DNA of 64,000 bases from Geminicoccus roseus DSM 18922. Its GTDB lineage: Bacteria; Pseudomonadota; Alphaproteobacteria; Geminicoccales; Geminicoccaceae. Shown here in pieces: positions 62,087 to 64,000 of the stretch (positions are counted from its first letter, which is position 1; every line of letters starts with the position of its first letter). The stretch spans positions 3,968,373-4,032,372 of the forward strand of contig NZ_KE386572.1 of assembly GCF_000427665.1 (NCBI RefSeq), written 5' to 3'. Made by a program: the position numbers and the translations under genes. The notes beneath the pieces are model-generated. The model worked only from the letters and a program-made list of their open reading frames with translations. It did no database searches and was not told where the DNA came from.

Positions 62087-62380
62087 AACGAAAGCGTACT
62101 CGCCGGTGACGTCGTCGCATGGCTGGACCTTGGGCGCGGCTGCAAAGCGGGTCTTGGCGGCGTCCAGAGGGTCCAGCCGCTCGCTCTCGACCGCCACCTC
62201 CACCACCAGGGTGAGAGGGCGGCCGAGCCTGGCCGGATCGAGCCGGGCGACATTGGCCTGGATGAAGCCGCTCTGCTCCATCCGCCGGATCCGGTGCTGC
62301 GGGGTGGCGGTGTCCCGCTGCAGGTCGCCAGGATCCTGCGGTCGGACCGGTCGATGCCGCCCTGTTCAGGTCGGATGCTT
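62087..62380 (-). pseudogene. Lrp/AsnC regulator remnant
   Basis: Reading right to left, IDRSDRRILA, then in another frame LQRDTATPQHRIRRMEQSGFIQANVARLDPARLGRPLTLVVEVAVESE...APKVQPCDDVTGEYAFV. This is the Lrp/AsnC helix-turn-helix and the first half of the ligand-binding domain. At least one frameshift near 62325 breaks it, and similarity stops at 62087, one base after the aldolase stop; the rest of the domain is missing. It is a dead fragment. Confidence 0.78.
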
Positions 62381-62426
62381 TGGGCGAGGTGCGGGCGTTC
62401 CTGGCCTGGACGGGCCGGCCGGGGCG

Positions 62427-63020
62427 GAAGGCTGGACGGTGGTCTCGGATACGTCCTGGCCGGACTATAAGCGGATCCCTGGCTTGGAGATGCAGGGCTA
62501 TGCGCAGATGGCGGAGCCGCCGGCCCGTGTGTTCATTCAGGCCGGGGCGGGCGGGGTCGCCGCAGCGGTGGCGGCGCATCTGCACCAGGTGCTGGGCGAC
62601 CGGCGGCCGTTCCTGGTGGTGGCCGGGCCGGCCAGGGCCGCCTGCGTGCTGGCCGCCGCGCAAGCTGGGCGGGTGGGGCGGATCTCCACGGAGGAGCCGA
62701 CGGTGATGGCGATGCTGGCATGCGGCGAGACCTCGCCGGTTGCCTGGCGGGTGCTGGCGCGCTTGGCCGACGGGTTCATGGCGGTGGGGGAGGCGGACGC
62801 GGTGGAGGCGATGCGCCGGCTGGCCCGTCCGTCGCGCGGCGATCTTTCGGTGGTGGCCGGCCAGAGCGGCGGGGCCGGCCTGCTGCACGCGACGCGCGAC
62901 CCGGATCTGAGCGCGGAACCGGGCCTGGACGCCCGGGCGCGGGTCCTGTTGTTCAACACCGAGGGCGCCACCGACCCCGCCCGCTACCGCGAGCTGGTCG
63001 GGTTGGCGCCGCCTGGCTGA
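62427..63020 (+). pseudogene. Diaminopropionate ammonia-lyase C-terminal remnant
   Basis: About 197 codons read EGWTVVSDTSWPDYKRIPGLEMQGYAQMAE...PPARVFIQAGAGGVAAAVAAHLH, TVMAMLACGETSPVAWRVLARLADGFMAVGE, VVAGQSGGAGLL and VLLFNTEGATDPARYRELVG. This is the C-terminal part of a DpaL-type PLP enzyme. The N-terminal half with the PLP lysine is absent, and a short internal deletion after MAE is likely. The Lrp remnant directly upstream, divergent, suggests a former regulator-enzyme pair. Confidence 0.8.
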
Positions 63021-63029
63021 CCCTGCGGC

Positions 63030-63995
63030 TCAGTCGGCTGCCGGCAGCTCGATCCGGCAGTCCAGCCCGCCCGGGAGCAGCGTGAGCCGGGTCACCGCGC
63101 GCAGGGAGAAGGGCAGGGCCACCTCCAGGAGCTCGAAGCCGTGGCCGCGGCGCTGGCTGGGTTCGGCGGGCAGGTCGAGCCCCTGTTCCTTCCAGTGCAG
63201 CTCCACCCGGCGCTCCGCCCCGCTGCCTCGGGTGCTCCAGGTCACCTCCAGCCGACCGTCGGGCCCGGCGAACGCGCCATGGGCGCAGGCATTGGCGGTG
63301 AGTTCGTGCAGGGCCAGCGCCAGTATCTCCACCTTGGCGTGGGCGACGTTGACCGGGCTGCCGCAGATGGTCACCCGGTCGGCCGGCACGTGCTGGGCGG
63401 TCAGCTCGGAGCGCACCAGCTGGTCCAGCCCGACCTCGTCCCGGCCGCCCCAGTTCACCAGGCCCTGGGCGCGGCTGAGCGCCGCCAGCCGGCCGGCGAA
63501 GGTGGCGGCCGCCCTGCGGTCGGTCAGGGTGCGCAGGGCGATCGAGCGGATGGTGGCGAGCAGGTTGCGGATCCGGTGCTGGTGCTGCTGCTCGTCCCGG
63601 TGCGGCGGCTGCAATTCGTGCTGCAGCGCCATCCAGTGGGTCTGCCTGCCCGCGGCGTCGCAGACCGGGGAGATCGTCCACTCCAGCCGGAACTCCTCGC
63701 CGTTCTTGCGGTAGTTGTAGGCCTGGCCGACGAAGCGCTGCTGGGTCCGCAGGCAGTGCTTGAGCCGGTCGAGCACGGCGCGCTCGGTGCGCTTGCCCTG
63801 CAGCATGCGCGGGGTCCGGCCGATCGCCTCGCGCGCGGCGTAGCCGGTCATCTCCTCGAAGGTCGCGTTGACGTACTCGATCCTGGGACCCGGCTCGTCC
63901 AGCTCCAGGTCGGTGACGACCACGGCCACCCCGGCCGTGTCCAGCGCGGAGGCGAGAATGGCGGCGTCCAGGGCGCCGTCGTCGGGAATATCCAT
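63030..63995 (-). CDS. PAS-domain HWE-type histidine kinase
   Basis: A 321-residue sensor kinase, ATG 63995 close to the window edge (an upstream extension cannot be excluded). Residues ~15-125 form a PAS domain of LOV shape: PRIEYVNATFEEMTGYAAREAIGRTPRMLQG, NYRKNGEEFRLEWTISPV. The photoactive Cys of LOV domains (NCRFLQ) is replaced by TPRMLQ. The kinase part has phospho-acceptor His140 (HRIRNLLATIRSIA), HELTANACAHGAF and the HWE-like HWKEQG. It presumably phosphorylates a single-domain response regulator; no partner is visible. Confidence 0.88.
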   Translation of the reverse strand: MDIPDDGALDAAILASALDTAGVAVVVTDLELDEPGPRIEYVNATFEEMTGYAAREAIGRTPRMLQGKRTERAVLDRLKHCLRTQQRFVGQAYNYRKNGEEFRLEWTISPVCDAAGRQTHWMALQHELQPPHRDEQQHQHRIRNLLATIRSIALRTLTDRRAAATFAGRLAALSRAQGLVNWGGRDEVGLDQLVRSELTAQHVPADRVTICGSPVNVAHAKVEILALALHELTANACAHGAFAGPDGRLEVTWSTRGSGAERRVELHWKEQGLDLPAEPSQRRGHGFELLEVALPFSLRAVTRLTLLPGGLDCRIELPAAD

Positions 63996-64000
63996 GGGAG

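Overview
The window is 64 kb of very GC-rich DNA with densely packed genes, many TTG/GTG starts and short overlaps. Several families typical of Alphaproteobacteria appear (DUF1465, MmcB, ExoD, a rhizobial-style inositol cluster, an HWE histidine kinase). Placement in or near Rhodospirillales/Geminicoccales is my inference; there is no rRNA here to confirm it.

Layout. Positions 1-31,000 are mostly chromosomal housekeeping and stress genes: acetyltransferases, a lytic transglycosylase, N-formylglutamate amidohydrolase, tRNA-Val(GAC), MmcB, a PA0069-type radical SAM protein, pantothenate kinase (coaA), a cupin, a phytase-like esterase, oxidoreductases, two MscS channels, two tandem SGNH hydrolases, AlkB with a glutathione transferase, an MFS drug exporter, a carboxylesterase, a thiosulfate module (periplasmic rhodanese plus YeeE), a cytochrome c, ExoD and an RTX protein. 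From about 29,100 to 43,200 the DNA is a patchwork. It holds an RHH antitoxin beside a broken VapC toxin, two blocks of AT-richer unknown genes (31,252-32,788 and 41,465-43,109), a partial second copy of an ABC-F gene, a truncated histidine kinase, and three copies of a repeat made of a vapC 3' end plus its downstream flank. Ordinary genes lie between them (UspA, a di-heme peroxidase-like protein, an MBL hydrolase, GNAT).

From 43,184 to 53,000 come the intact ABC-F ATPase, a carbohydrate ABC importer without its own ATPase, a trans-sulfuration-type PLP enzyme, and a second sugar ABC importer (binding protein, permease, ATPase). From 53,000 to 62,086 lies an inositol-type catabolic locus: a LacI regulator, two long Gfo/Idh/MocA dehydrogenases, an IolE-like isomerase/dehydratase, then iolD-iolC-iolB and a class II aldolase in one tight operon. 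Two near-identical palindromes, one in each divergent promoter region (53,030 and 57,442), look like operators for the LacI protein and tie importer, regulator and enzymes into one regulon. The window ends with decayed Lrp/AsnC and diaminopropionate ammonia-lyase remnants and an HWE histidine kinase.

I found no CRISPR array, no intact transposase and no clear prophage. The parts most worth following are the inositol regulon with its operator pair, the ABC-F 3'-end duplication next to AT-rich gene cassettes, the vapC-tail repeats, and the paired SGNH hydrolases.
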